Source: Flavobacteriales bacterium (GTDB taxonomy: Bacteria; Bacteroidota; Bacteroidia; Flavobacteriales_D; Sanyastnellaceae). From it: DNA of 47,866 nucleotides. The translations under genes and the position numbers were made by a program. The notes under the pieces were generated by a model. The model had not been told where the DNA came from, made no database searches, and saw only the letters and a program-made list of their open reading frames with translations. The stretch lies in contig JAIBBG010000020.1 in NCBI GenBank assembly GCA_019694805.1, positions 1 to 47,866 of the forward strand, written 5' to 3'. Numbering within the stretch: position 1 is the stretch's first letter; each line of letters opens with the position of its first letter. Below, piece after piece: positions 17,090-25,883 of the stretch.

Positions 17090-17120
17090 TTGTCGGGACT
17101 GGACTCCGGATGTAGTTTCG
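17090..17120 (+). promoter_or_regulatory. Possible promoter of the ApbE-like gene
   Basis: TTG at 17090-17092, a 20-base spacer and TAGTTTCG at 17113-17120, one base off TAnnTTTG. The GTG start codon is only five bases further, so the transcript would be leaderless or nearly so. Confidence 0.35.
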
Positions 17121-17124
17121 CAGG

Positions 17125-18162
17125 GTGAAATCAGACTTCCGGATTATTGTCATTTTCCTGTTCCTTTTGCTGGTAGCGGCTTGCGGTAAAAAGCCCACAC
17201 CGCTTATTGGAAAATACTATACGGGTGCACTTTTCGGCAAACCGATATCTATTGATGCTGTCGGGGATTCAACCGACCATTGGCACGGAATTGATTCCAT
17301 CATTCAGGCTTTTGAACAAGCTTTCGATGTGAATCGTCCTCAAAGTGTTATTTCCAGAATCAATGCCTATACCAGGAGAGACAGTGTATTCTGTTTCAAC
17401 GACTCTACGAAAGTCTTCGGTATGGTCTACGATCTGACGAGAGATTTGAATGCCGCAACTCAGCAGTATTATGATCCAACCATGGGGCCATTGCGGCGGG
17501 CATGGATTGTGGCCAAGAGTGGTGGATTGCCGGAACCTGATCTTGATTCTATTTACAATTTCGTGGGATTTGATGGCGCTAAACTCGACCTCAATGAAAT
17601 GTTTGATGACAGTCTTCATTACAAGGAAAGTCAGGTGAGAAAGGCTGATCCCCGCATTGAAGCGGATTTTACACTAATAGCCGCCGCCCTTGCCATCGAT
17701 CATATTGGTGAATATTTGAAAGGTCACGGAGTAAAACAATATCGCATCCGATATGGCCGCGATATTCTCACTCACGGTGCCGATGTGGATTCTCTGAACA
17801 TTGTTACACTCGGTGTTGCACAGGATTCTACGGATCAAGCGATTCGATTGCAGAACATGGCTTTTTCATCAAGAAACAACAACGATAAGCCCGGGATGAT
17901 TGATCCGACATACGGTTATCCTGTGGAAAATGAAATGGTGTATGTTGCTGTTGCGGCTCCATCGATGGTTGAAGCAGCAGTTTATTCCGAAACCTTTATG
18001 ATGATGGGGTTGGAAAAGGCCGGAGAATACTATACAGAAAATCCTGAAACGCGGGTGCAATCTTTCATGTTTTATATGAGCGATTCTATATTGCACAGCG
18101 CGTCTACCATTGGCTTCGATAGCATGTTGATTGCTCCCGACAGCACCATGGTGGAAGAATAA
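17125..18162 (+). CDS. Degenerate ApbE-family (FAD:protein FMN transferase-like) lipoprotein
   Basis: 345 residues from a GTG start, chosen because a signal peptide with lipobox (LLVAAC) follows directly. The ApbE fold is recognisable: an N-terminal FEQAFDVNRPQSVISRINAY segment (family: D-x-x-x-S-x-x-S-x-x-N), TQQYYDPTMGPLRRAW (family: G-x-F-D-x-T-x-x-P), and TYGYPVENEMVYVAVAAPSMVEAAVYSETFMMMG near the end. The flavin- and Mg-binding GGIAKGYAVD region is replaced by DFTLIAAALAID, with the key lysine and glycines missing, and GGD is replaced by GRD. It may therefore not transfer FMN as ApbE does. It is divergent from the T9SS plug gene and touches tsaD stop-to-start. Confidence 0.75.
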   Translation: MKSDFRIIVIFLFLLLVAACGKKPTPLIGKYYTGALFGKPISIDAVGDSTDHWHGIDSIIQAFEQAFDVNRPQSVISRINAYTRRDSVFCFNDSTKVFGMVYDLTRDLNAATQQYYDPTMGPLRRAWIVAKSGGLPEPDLDSIYNFVGFDGAKLDLNEMFDDSLHYKESQVRKADPRIEADFTLIAAALAIDHIGEYLKGHGVKQYRIRYGRDILTHGADVDSLNIVTLGVAQDSTDQAIRLQNMAFSSRNNNDKPGMIDPTYGYPVENEMVYVAVAAPSMVEAAVYSETFMMMGLEKAGEYYTENPETRVQSFMFYMSDSILHSASTIGFDSMLIAPDSTMVEE

Positions 18163-19200
18163 ATGCATCCGACTATCGTACAGCAGCCTTACATATTGGC
18201 CATTGAATCAAGTTGTGATGAAACGTCTGCTGCGGTGATGTGTGGTACACAGGTTTTATCCAATATCATCGCTACTCAAAAGATACACGAAAAATACGGT
18301 GGAGTGGTTCCTGAACTTGCCAGTCGCGCTCATCAGGTAAATATCCTCCCCGTGGTTCATCAGGCTCTTTCAGAAGCAGGTGTTCAACGCCATCAGTTGA
18401 ATGCAGTTGCTGTTACGCAGGGTCCAGGGTTGATGGGCTCCTTGCTTGTCGGCGTTTCGTTTGCCAAAAGTTTGAGTTTAGGCCTGAATATTCCCCTGAT
18501 AGCAGTGCATCACATGAAGGCTCATGTACTCGCGCATTTCATTCGCAAATCTGCTGATCAGGAAGTCCCTGCTTATCCATTTCTGTGTCTTACTGTAAGT
18601 GGTGGACATACTCAAATCGTGCTTGTGCATGATGCGATGAATATGGAGGTGATTGGCGAAACGATAGATGATGCAGCAGGAGAAGCATTCGATAAGGCTG
18701 CCAAAGTTCTTGGTCTTCCTTATCCCGGCGGACCAATGATTGATCGGCATGCAACCCATGGTGATGCTTTGAAATATCATTTCCCCATTCCTCGCTTGGA
18801 AGGATTGAGGTATAGTTTTTCCGGATTAAAGACTAGTCTTCTCTATTTTCTCCGAGATAGAAAAAAAGAGCAAGTAGATTTTATCGAGCAAGAAATGGAT
18901 CACATCTGTGCCTCATATCAGCATACGATTGTAACGTACTTGCTCAAAAATTTTTCCAGGGCTATCGACGAAACCGGAATACGAGATATCTGTCTTGCCG
19001 GTGGAGTATCAGCGAATTCCTATTTGCGCCAACGATTTCATGAACTTGCTTCAACGAAAGGTTGCCGTGCCTTCATCCCGGATTTTCAATTTTGTACGGA
19101 TAATGCGGCCATGATTGGCATTGCAGCATATCACCAATACCAACTCAAGGATTTTACTGATTTGAATTGGGCACCGAAAGCACATTGGAAAATGTCATAA
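18163..19200 (+). CDS. tsaD: tRNA N6-adenosine threonylcarbamoyltransferase TsaD
   Basis: 345 residues, the usual length. ASKHA-fold features: ILAIESSCDETSAAV at the start, the GGVVPELASRAH motif, the metal-binding HHMKAHVLAHF (about 111-119; His-x-x-x-His), SGGHTQIVLV, and DNAAMIGIAAYHQY near the C-terminus. TsaD, with TsaB and TsaE, transfers the threonylcarbamoyl group from TC-AMP to A37 of tRNAs that read ANN codons. This is an essential cytoplasmic modification. The start immediately follows the ApbE-like stop, so the two genes form one transcript that ends at the hairpin at 19200-19227. tsaB and tsaE are not in the window. Confidence 0.97.
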   Translation: MHPTIVQQPYILAIESSCDETSAAVMCGTQVLSNIIATQKIHEKYGGVVPELASRAHQVNILPVVHQALSEAGVQRHQLNAVAVTQGPGLMGSLLVGVSFAKSLSLGLNIPLIAVHHMKAHVLAHFIRKSADQEVPAYPFLCLTVSGGHTQIVLVHDAMNMEVIGETIDDAAGEAFDKAAKVLGLPYPGGPMIDRHATHGDALKYHFPIPRLEGLRYSFSGLKTSLLYFLRDRKKEQVDFIEQEMDHICASYQHTIVTYLLKNFSRAIDETGIRDICLAGGVSANSYLRQRFHELASTKGCRAFIPDFQFCTDNAAMIGIAAYHQYQLKDFTDLNWAPKAHWKMS

Positions 19201-19227
19201 AAAAAGGCTGCTACTGCAGCCTTTTTT
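19200..19227 (+). terminator. Bidirectional Rho-independent terminator between tsaD and the DUF4397 gene
   Basis: Arms GGCTGC (19206-19211) and GCAGCC (19216-19221) with a four-base loop. The stem is flanked by A6 on the left and T6 on the right, so it can end both tsaD (plus) and the converging gene at 19246 (minus). Confidence 0.85.
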
Positions 19228-19245
19228 GATCAGTGTTGTCATTGA

Positions 19246-21198
19246 TTATTCTTTGATCATTCTCAACGATTGCAAACCAGTTGGAGTGGAAACCACAACA
19301 TGGTAAATGCCTGGTGACAATGATTTGATGTCAATCGAAGAACCCTGCTGGTAGTTGCTTTGAAGAATCGCTTTACCAGTCATGTCTGTTATTTGCACAG
19401 AAGCTGTACCGCGAATGCCATCAATTCTAATTTGTTCTGAAGCTGGCACAGGATAAACTTTCAATGAGGTAGAGTTGATCACCGCAACTGAACTGTTGTC
19501 CAAAACCTGGATGGAAGAAAGTCCGGTTGCACCTTCCCAACCATCAACCTGCACGTAGTAAGTTGTACCAGGAGTGAGCCCGTTGAGAACAAGGTTTGAT
19601 GCGTACTGATCACCTCCAGTGCAGCCATTTTCCATATCGTCGTTTTGTCCGATGTAGGTCACTGTATTGAAATCGGCACAGTTGCCAACAGTGCAAACCG
19701 CTACTTGTGTATCAAAGGTGACATCGAAACACGTAGTCACAATCACACTGCCGGATGATGGTGCAACAAAGCTGTACCAAAGTGATCCATTCAGCACACC
19801 GTCGCACCATTGAGTGAGGCAATCGGCTTCAGGATCGTTGTTGTTGAGGTTGGCTGGTGAGCTTTCACCCGGTTGAATGGATGCAAATGTGTTATCAAAG
19901 TCAGTTGGTGTGTCATTCACCACCAAAGTAGTTGCATTGCAGATGTCATCGTTGTCAGGAATCGGACATGGACCTGGAATCAGCGGCATAAATGTGCCAT
20001 CGATATGGTTTACTGCATAGAGACCGGCAGCAACTCCATCGGAGTTGTTGGCAGGATCAACGAAGCCCGAATAGGCCAACACGAAAGCAACTTGGAACTG
20101 ACCTACAGAATTAAATGGTGCACAGAAAGTGAGGTTGAGGTCATTGGTACCATCAGTAGTTGTGATGGTCATATTCTGCGCAGTCATATTGACAAAACCT
20201 TCAGCGCTGAATCCGTTATAAGCGAGATTATCATTGAGCATCAATGCTCCGTTGGCATCAAACACGTCGATGTTAGCTGGTGCATCTGTAATGCCATGTT
20301 GGAACATGATAGCCATATCACCCGGATTTGCGGCATTCAATTCGGCACCGGCATAGAAAGCAATATCTACTGGCGGAGCTGGGTTGTAGCCTGTTTCTGA
20401 AGCGATACCCGTAAGCGCTGCAACATAATTGAGAGCGCTCATCAGTGTAGTGTTCATTGAAAAAATCGGTGCACTGTCATCAACGCTGGTAGAAGGATTC
20501 ACAGTAACATAGGCATCAACATCAGCGGGTATACTGATGTAACCCGTGCAAGTTTGAAATGCGAGATCATCGGCAACGAGTTCTCCATTCACTCGAATGT
20601 CGACAGTAGCGAGCATAGCATCTCCTGAGTTATGCATGAAGTTCACCAGCGAAGTAGGAACACCCGTTGTAATTTCGATTTCAATCACACCTGTCGTTCC
20701 ATCATAGCTATCAACCTGCAAATAATAAGTGTTGCCAGGAATCAGTCCATCAACAGCAAGAGTAGAAGCATATTGATTGCCGAGGGTGCAAGGGTCCGGC
20801 ATGTCATCATTTGCACCGAAGTAAGTATATGAGCCATAGTCCGCGCAGTCGGTTGTTTCCCACACTGCAATTTGAGTATCCAAGCTGGTACCTTCCAGAC
20901 AAGTGGTGATATTTACTGCACCGTTCGCTGGAGCTACGAATGTGTACCAGATGCTGGTTTGAACATCAGGATCTCCATCACACCATGCAGTGTAGCAAGG
21001 TTCAGGAGGCATTCCCGGAGGAGGTACTATTTCGTTGGCATCAGCAGTAGCGCCAGTGTTATCGCCGGTAATGATACCGCCATCTACGGCAATCACTTCG
21101 GCAGCGCAAGGAGTGTCATTTCCCGGTTGTGCAAATGCGGAAATACCCGTGAGGATGAAAAAACATAAAATGAATCTCTGGATAATAAATATTCTCAT
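19246..21198 (-). CDS. Secreted multidomain protein with DUF4397 core and T9SS sorting domain
   Basis: About 650 residues from the ATG at 21198 (MRIFIIQRF), which directly heads the signal peptide; an ATG at 21219 adds seven residues. Two pre-peptidase-like (PPC) beta-sandwich domains (about 25-180 and about 425-570) share the pattern W-C-D-G, S-x-W-Y-x-F-V-A-P, TxC, DxQ, NDDM and GxTYYxQVD. They bracket a DUF4397 domain (about 190-400; VNFMHNSGDAMLATVDIRVNG). The last 75 residues (LKVYPVPASEQIRI, IYHVVVSTPTGLQSLRMIKE) are a typical T9SS type-A sorting domain. A large extracellular adhesive or structural protein is likely. No catalytic motif is visible. A relative with three DUF4397 units is encoded at 44811-47183. 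Confidence 0.8.
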   Translation of the reverse strand: MRIFIIQRFILCFFILTGISAFAQPGNDTPCAAEVIAVDGGIITGDNTGATADANEIVPPPGMPPEPCYTAWCDGDPDVQTSIWYTFVAPANGAVNITTCLEGTSLDTQIAVWETTDCADYGSYTYFGANDDMPDPCTLGNQYASTLAVDGLIPGNTYYLQVDSYDGTTGVIEIEITTGVPTSLVNFMHNSGDAMLATVDIRVNGELVADDLAFQTCTGYISIPADVDAYVTVNPSTSVDDSAPIFSMNTTLMSALNYVAALTGIASETGYNPAPPVDIAFYAGAELNAANPGDMAIMFQHGITDAPANIDVFDANGALMLNDNLAYNGFSAEGFVNMTAQNMTITTTDGTNDLNLTFCAPFNSVGQFQVAFVLAYSGFVDPANNSDGVAAGLYAVNHIDGTFMPLIPGPCPIPDNDDICNATTLVVNDTPTDFDNTFASIQPGESSPANLNNNDPEADCLTQWCDGVLNGSLWYSFVAPSSGSVIVTTCFDVTFDTQVAVCTVGNCADFNTVTYIGQNDDMENGCTGGDQYASNLVLNGLTPGTTYYVQVDGWEGATGLSSIQVLDNSSVAVINSTSLKVYPVPASEQIRIDGIRGTASVQITDMTGKAILQSNYQQGSSIDIKSLSPGIYHVVVSTPTGLQSLRMIKE

Positions 21199-21325
21199 GA
21201 TTTTGATTGATTTGGTCATGCGAAATTAACCAAACCAAACAGATGATACTCATGAAAATGCCAACAATCAAAACACTTCAAAATGGGCTGATATCGGCCT
21301 TTTCAGCTCGGTATTCACAGTTACC

Positions 21326-22060
21326 TTAAAGCCCGAGTTCGTCCTTTAACCGGGCATATCCTGATCGGCTCAATGGAATTTTTTTACCATTCTTCAGCAG
21401 AGCCACATGGCTTCCCTTTTCATAAGGTTCAACCCTTGTAATATGCTGCAATCTGACGATGAATGATCTGTGAACGCGCAGGAAGTCGGTGGGATTAAGT
21501 GTTTGCTCAAAATAATTCATGGTTTTCTTCTTCAGGAAATAATCCTTTTCTGTGAAAATTTTCACATAGTCATCATATGCTTCAATGTAGAAAATATCTG
21601 AAGCAGGGATAATGGAAATATTACTTCCGAATTTCACGGCAATCCTGTTCTGTTCTTCAGGATGTTTCATTGGTGAGTTCAGCAATTGTTCTGTAACTCC
21701 TGAACCATGGTGTTGATTGAGCCACTTTTGCATGGCTTGATCAAAACGTTCTTTGCTAAATGGTTTCAATAAATAATCGATAGCGTTGGCATCAAATGCT
21801 TTCATAGCATATTCATCGAACGCTGTAGTGAAAATGACAGAAGGAATATGTTCTGCTACTTCGAGCATTTCAAATCCATTGAGTTTAGGCATTTGAATAT
21901 CCAGAAACACCAAATCCGGTTTGTGTTCTCCGATTGCTTTTACTCCTTCAAAGCCATCATTGCATTGTTTTACAATTTCTATATCCGGATAAGATTGTAG
22001 GTATTCTGCAACGATGCTTCTCGCCAATGGTTCATCGTCGATGAGAATTGCTTTGATCAT
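21326..22060 (-). CDS. LytTR-family response regulator
   Basis: 244 residues. The receiver domain (1-120) has the acidic pocket IDDEP, the phosphoacceptor in PDLVFLDIQMPKLNGFEML, the conserved Thr/Ser region (VIFTTAFDEYAMKAF) and the lysine in LLKPF. The C-terminal LytTR DNA-binding domain (about 140-244) shows FYIEAYDDYVKIFT, FLRVHRSFIVRL and GKKIPLSRSGYARLKDEL. Its start overlaps the histidine-kinase stop by four bases (ATGA), so the two proteins are translationally coupled and form a cognate pair. LytTR regulators bind direct repeats in DNA. No candidate target site was found within this operon. Confidence 0.95.
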   Translation of the reverse strand: MIKAILIDDEPLARSIVAEYLQSYPDIEIVKQCNDGFEGVKAIGEHKPDLVFLDIQMPKLNGFEMLEVAEHIPSVIFTTAFDEYAMKAFDANAIDYLLKPFSKERFDQAMQKWLNQHHGSGVTEQLLNSPMKHPEEQNRIAVKFGSNISIIPASDIFYIEAYDDYVKIFTEKDYFLKKKTMNYFEQTLNPTDFLRVHRSFIVRLQHITRVEPYEKGSHVALLKNGKKIPLSRSGYARLKDELGL

Positions 22061-23097
22061 TTGTGTTGGGGTATTTTAAGTGTAGTGGTAAATATGCCAT
22101 CCTGATGATTGGTCAGCAACAGATCATTTCGTCCATAAAGCAAATAAAGTCTGCGTTGTACAGAGCTTAATCCGAAACCGGTTCCGCTGTTGGGTCGGGC
22201 TGTTGCAGGATCGTATGGATTTTGAACACGAACGATCAGCATGCCCGACTCTTCTGATGTTTCGATTCGAATGATGATGGCTTCCGTAGTATCATACAAT
22301 CCAAATTTTACAGCATTCTCCACGATGGGCTGGAGGAGGAGGGAAGGAACTTTAAGTTCATCTGTTCTCTCATCACGGATCAATTCTGTGTTGAGTCTGT
22401 GACCAAATCTAACTTTTTCAATTTCAAGATACAGTGAAAGGTGACGCAATTCTTCGCGGACTGAAACCAATTGTTGATCATCTTTACGAAGGGTTCCTCT
22501 CAGAAAATCTGAAAGTTGTTGAATCATTCTTCTGGCTTCTTCAGGTTTATTTCCAGCCAATGCACTGATGGAGTTTAAGCTGTTGAATAGAAAGTGAGGC
22601 TGCAATTGAAGCCTCAATCTGGCAAGCTCTGCTTCACGCATCAGTTTTTCGGCTTCCTCTTCTCTTTGCCTTGCTCTGGTTTGATCTTCAATCTTATTTC
22701 TGAACCAATAGAAAATAGTCATGAGTGTTACCATCAACAAGTAATATATGCCGCGTAGTGGCATGATGGTGAGATATGTCTTATGGTAAAAAACATCATC
22801 AGGATGAAGTGCAGAAAAGGTGAGATAAAGAGTTCGTCCCGTGATGGTTGTCAGCAATATGATATAACCACCGAGCAAATAGAAATTTTTACTGACAGGC
22901 TGATAAAAACGAAACGTGTTGGATATGATGATTCCTATTAGCGCAAGCACCACTGTAGTGATGATCGATTCCTGAATTGAATCATGCCATGACAATCCGA
23001 TTCTATGATACACCATGGTTTGTGCAAACGACCAAAATAACCACCATGAGATGGTAATGATAATCATCTGTCTGTATGTACCAATAACCCTATTCAA
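22057..23097 (-). CDS. LytS/YehU-like sensor histidine kinase
   Basis: 346 residues. Four predicted membrane helices occupy about residues 8-140 (QMIIITISWWLFWSFAQ and later segments), with only short external loops, so the sensor probably reads a signal in or at the membrane. A short coiled coil (about 145-165) leads to the His_kinase core, where LQPHFLFNSLNSISAL carries the phosphorylated histidine, and to a GHKL ATPase domain (LLLQPIVENAVKFGL, GTGFGLSSVQRRL). It is the usual partner of LytTR regulators. Its start overlaps the DUF4288 stop by eight bases, so a LiaF-like protein, DUF4288 protein, kinase and regulator form one operon. Confidence 0.93.
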   Translation of the reverse strand: MNRVIGTYRQMIIITISWWLFWSFAQTMVYHRIGLSWHDSIQESIITTVVLALIGIIISNTFRFYQPVSKNFYLLGGYIILLTTITGRTLYLTFSALHPDDVFYHKTYLTIMPLRGIYYLLMVTLMTIFYWFRNKIEDQTRARQREEEAEKLMREAELARLRLQLQPHFLFNSLNSISALAGNKPEEARRMIQQLSDFLRGTLRKDDQQLVSVREELRHLSLYLEIEKVRFGHRLNTELIRDERTDELKVPSLLLQPIVENAVKFGLYDTTEAIIIRIETSEESGMLIVRVQNPYDPATARPNSGTGFGLSSVQRRLYLLYGRNDLLLTNHQDGIFTTTLKIPQHK

Positions 23098-23452
23098 CGG
23101 TGATGGTGCGGTTAAATGGGTTTCCGCTTTTTCTCTTTTTGGTGTAAGTTCTTACTGCACTGATGAAGTGATTGGGTTTGTCTTCCATTCTGGTATTGGA
23201 AAACACTTCTACACCGGGTTGAATGGCGCCAAGTTCGTGAATCATATTCACGTCGATAAACTTCCAAAGTACGCGTTCACCGTGTACATTGATGAAACTC
23301 GTCTCATCAGCCATGCCGGCTTCACGTGCCTGAATCAAAGCTTCCTCTTCATTGATGGCATGAAACAGTCGTACGGATTCGTCGAATTGTTCGGCATTTC
23401 CATTTTGATGAATACGGATTTGAAAAATTAATCTTGCGCTATACCAGTTCAT
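23090..23452 (-). CDS. DUF4288 domain protein
   Basis: 120 residues. The start NWYSARLIFQIRI, the EQFDESVRLFHAINEEEALIQAREAG segment (here abbreviated to its core) and WKFIDVNMIHEL fit the DUF4288 family, small cytoplasmic proteins of unknown function seen in many Bacteroidota. No signal peptide, membrane helix or catalytic motif is present. It lies between the LiaF-like membrane protein (five bases upstream) and the histidine kinase (overlapping), so it may modulate this envelope signalling pathway. That role is inference from position only. Confidence 0.7.
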   Translation of the reverse strand: MNWYSARLIFQIRIHQNGNAEQFDESVRLFHAINEEEALIQAREAGMADETSFINVHGERVLWKFIDVNMIHELGAIQPGVEVFSNTRMEDKPNHFISAVRTYTKKRKSGNPFNRTITVE

Positions 23453-23457
23453 AGTGG

Positions 23458-24246
23458 TCAGGAATAGGATTGTATATCGATACCGCCGAATACGGCATTG
23501 CCTCTTAATATGAGTACTTTGTTGGGATCATGTTGAGCATCTTTGACTACCATTCTTTTATCTTCAACGCTACCCATGACTGCCGCTACTTCTGATTTTA
23601 CCGTCCAGTGGGATGGTATGATCAAACGCGATCCTCCGAAAATGCTGTTGATCTCGAGTTCAATGGTGCCTGTGAAATCGGCATTCATGAGATTCACTTC
23701 AGCACCACCAAAAATGGCGTTGATTTCTCCTCCTTTGAAGGTTTTCGAAATCACATTCTTTCGAATGCCACCAAAGATTGCGTTGAAATCAAGATAGTCT
23801 TCACGTGATTCGGACCCTGCAGATTCCCAATGATGTTTTGTTTTGTCATATTGCCATTGCATGCGGCCGCAATATTCCCTTCTCCTGGGTTTGAAAATGA
23901 TGAAAATACCTGCGAGTATGATCACCACAGGCCAGATATACTTACTGATATCGAGATATGGATAGTACTCTTTCAACATAAAGGCGGATCCGATCAGGAT
24001 CATGATGATCCATCCAATATTCCTGAATGAGTGTTTCAATCCTATGAATACACCAATCGCAATGAGCAACATTTGCCAGGTGAACAACCATTGCGGTAGC
24101 CAGATTCCCATTTCACGCATCAGAAATAGCGCGCCAATGGCAACGATGAACAATCCGCCAAAAAGACGACCACGCTTACTGGTATTCTCCCATTCTTTCA
24201 TCATGGCTTCCTGTTGTTCCTGAGTTTTTTCTTCGATGATATTCAT
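23458..24246 (-). CDS. LiaF-like envelope-stress membrane protein (LiaI-like TM plus DUF2154)
   Basis: About 262 residues from the ATG at 24246 (MNIIEEKTQ). The ATG at 24270 would add eight residues. After a charged N-terminal helix there are four membrane helices (about 30-120; LFGGLFIVAIGALFLM, MLLIAIGVFIGL, WIIMILIGSAFML, WPVVIILAGIFII), as in LiaI/DUF5668 proteins. A beta-helical LiaF C-terminal domain follows (FNAIFGGIRKNVISK, INAIFGGAEVNLMNADF, INSIFGGSRLIIPS, GNAVFGGIDI), with its repeated I-F-G-G turns. In Firmicutes LiaF inhibits the LiaRS system in the absence of cell-envelope stress. Here a LytS/LytTR pair replaces LiaRS in the same operon. Confidence 0.82.
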   Translation of the reverse strand: MNIIEEKTQEQQEAMMKEWENTSKRGRLFGGLFIVAIGALFLMREMGIWLPQWLFTWQMLLIAIGVFIGLKHSFRNIGWIIMILIGSAFMLKEYYPYLDISKYIWPVVIILAGIFIIFKPRRREYCGRMQWQYDKTKHHWESAGSESREDYLDFNAIFGGIRKNVISKTFKGGEINAIFGGAEVNLMNADFTGTIELEINSIFGGSRLIIPSHWTVKSEVAAVMGSVEDKRMVVKDAQHDPNKVLILRGNAVFGGIDIQSYS

Positions 24247-24367
24247 GCTAAACTTGAATTGTACATGCAAATATTCAAAGAGTCTTCACTGCAAAATAAG
24301 GAGAATTGGCTGAAACTGAGGCAATGCAGGTGAATCTACCGATTTTGTCGGTGAGTGACATGGAGAC

Positions 24368-25789
24368 TTACTGGTCCGATGATTTTGGCTTGAGGCCAAG
24401 CTTATCGCCTTCAGCCAGCATAAAGTCAAATGCTTCTTGGTAAGCATTGTGAATGATGCCATCCAGAATAGCATCTTTGATGGCATTTTTAATGATGCCA
24501 ACTTCACGTCCGGGGCCGATTCCGAAGGTTTCCATGATGTGCTCACCGGTGACCGGAGGTTGGAAATTTCTGATTCGATCTTTTTCTTCCAGTTCGATGA
24601 GTTTCTGCTTGACTATCTCGTAGTTGGCCAGATAACGTTTGACCTTGGCTTCGTTCTTCGAGGTGATGTCCGCTTTGCACAGCAGCATCAGATCATCGAT
24701 GTCATCTCCTGCCTCAAATAACAAACGGCGAATGGCGCTATCAGAAATTTCTTCTTTGGTGAGTGCAATTGGTCTAAGATGAAGCAGTACCATTTTTTGT
24801 ACATACTTCATTTGATGATCAAGTGGAAGCTTTAGTCTTGAGAAAATTTTCGGAACCATTCTGGCGCCAAGGTCTTCGTGACCGTGAAATGTCCAGCCGG
24901 CGCCTTCTTCAAATCTTTTTGTTGGTGGCTTAGCTATATCATGCATGATCGCCGACCAACGCAACCAGAGTTTATCGGACATCACACAGAGATTGTCCAA
25001 AACCTGAATGGTATGGTAAAAATTGTCTTTGTGCGCAATACCATTTTTTTTCTCCACACCATGTAATCTCACCATCTCTGGAAAAAACTGGTGGAGTAGG
25101 CCGGTTTTAAAAAGCAGATCAAAACCAATGGATGGTTTATCACACATCACAATTTTATTGACTTCTGTGATGATGCGTTCCATCGAAACAATCTTGAGGC
25201 GATCGGCATTTTGTTTAATCGCTTGCCAGGATTCATCCGCTATTTTAAATCCTAGTTGATTTGAAAAACGGACCGCACGCATCATCCGCAGAGGATCATC
25301 ACTAAAAGTGATATCCGGATTCAGCGGCGTTCTCAGGATTTTTTTCTCCAGGTCACCAATACCATCAAATGGATCGATGACATCTCCGAAATTATTTTTT
25401 TGAAGAGAAATGGCCAATGCATTCACCGTGAAATCTCTTCTTCGTTGATCATCCTCGAGTGTTCCGGGACTAACTTCCGGATTCCTTGAATGTTCACGAT
25501 ATGATTCTTTTCTGGCTCCTACAAATTCGAGATCGAGGTTGTGATATTTGAAATGTGCGGTGCCATAGGTTTTGAAGATGTCAACCTTTTTAATGCCAAG
25601 TGCTTTGGCACATGCTTTAGCCAGTTCGATACCCTTACCGTTGGTTACAAAATCAACATCATCATTTTTCCTTTCCAATAAAATATCTCGCACGAATCCC
25701 CCAATGGCATACACTTCGATGCCAAGCTTTTCAGCTTCTTCTCCAATGATTCGGTAAAATGGCGCTTTGATATGTTGCGAAAGATTCAC
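24368..25789 (-). CDS. cca: CCA tRNA nucleotidyltransferase with HD domain
   Basis: 473 residues, normal for class II CCA enzymes with a C-terminal HD domain. The head domain shows GGFVRD (about 32-37), the metal-binding DVDF, and the RRRDFTVNALAI motif. The neck and body show LRMMRAVRFSNQLGF and the GIAHKDNFYHTIQVLDN / MHDIAKPPTKRF HD-type motif (about 255-300). Known role: template-independent addition of CCA to tRNA 3' ends, with the HD domain giving phosphatase or phosphodiesterase repair activity in some species. Whether it does C, A or both additions cannot be said with one copy in view. It stands alone, separated from the LiaF operon by 120 bases. Confidence 0.96.
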   Translation of the reverse strand: MNLSQHIKAPFYRIIGEEAEKLGIEVYAIGGFVRDILLERKNDDVDFVTNGKGIELAKACAKALGIKKVDIFKTYGTAHFKYHNLDLEFVGARKESYREHSRNPEVSPGTLEDDQRRRDFTVNALAISLQKNNFGDVIDPFDGIGDLEKKILRTPLNPDITFSDDPLRMMRAVRFSNQLGFKIADESWQAIKQNADRLKIVSMERIITEVNKIVMCDKPSIGFDLLFKTGLLHQFFPEMVRLHGVEKKNGIAHKDNFYHTIQVLDNLCVMSDKLWLRWSAIMHDIAKPPTKRFEEGAGWTFHGHEDLGARMVPKIFSRLKLPLDHQMKYVQKMVLLHLRPIALTKEEISDSAIRRLLFEAGDDIDDLMLLCKADITSKNEAKVKRYLANYEIVKQKLIELEEKDRIRNFQPPVTGEHIMETFGIGPGREVGIIKNAIKDAILDGIIHNAYQEAFDFMLAEGDKLGLKPKSSDQ

Positions 25790-25883
25790 AGTATGATGGT
25801 GCCCTCAAATTTGCGGTGGCAAAAGAACATCATAAAATGATTGAATCAGCTATCAGGCATTACTAATCGCTTTCGCCAAGCGA

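Noticed and set aside
17125..18162. Treating the ApbE-like gene as a pseudogene
   Set aside because: The frame is intact at full length with a clean lipobox, and codon use is like the neighbours, so degenerate motifs more likely mean changed function.
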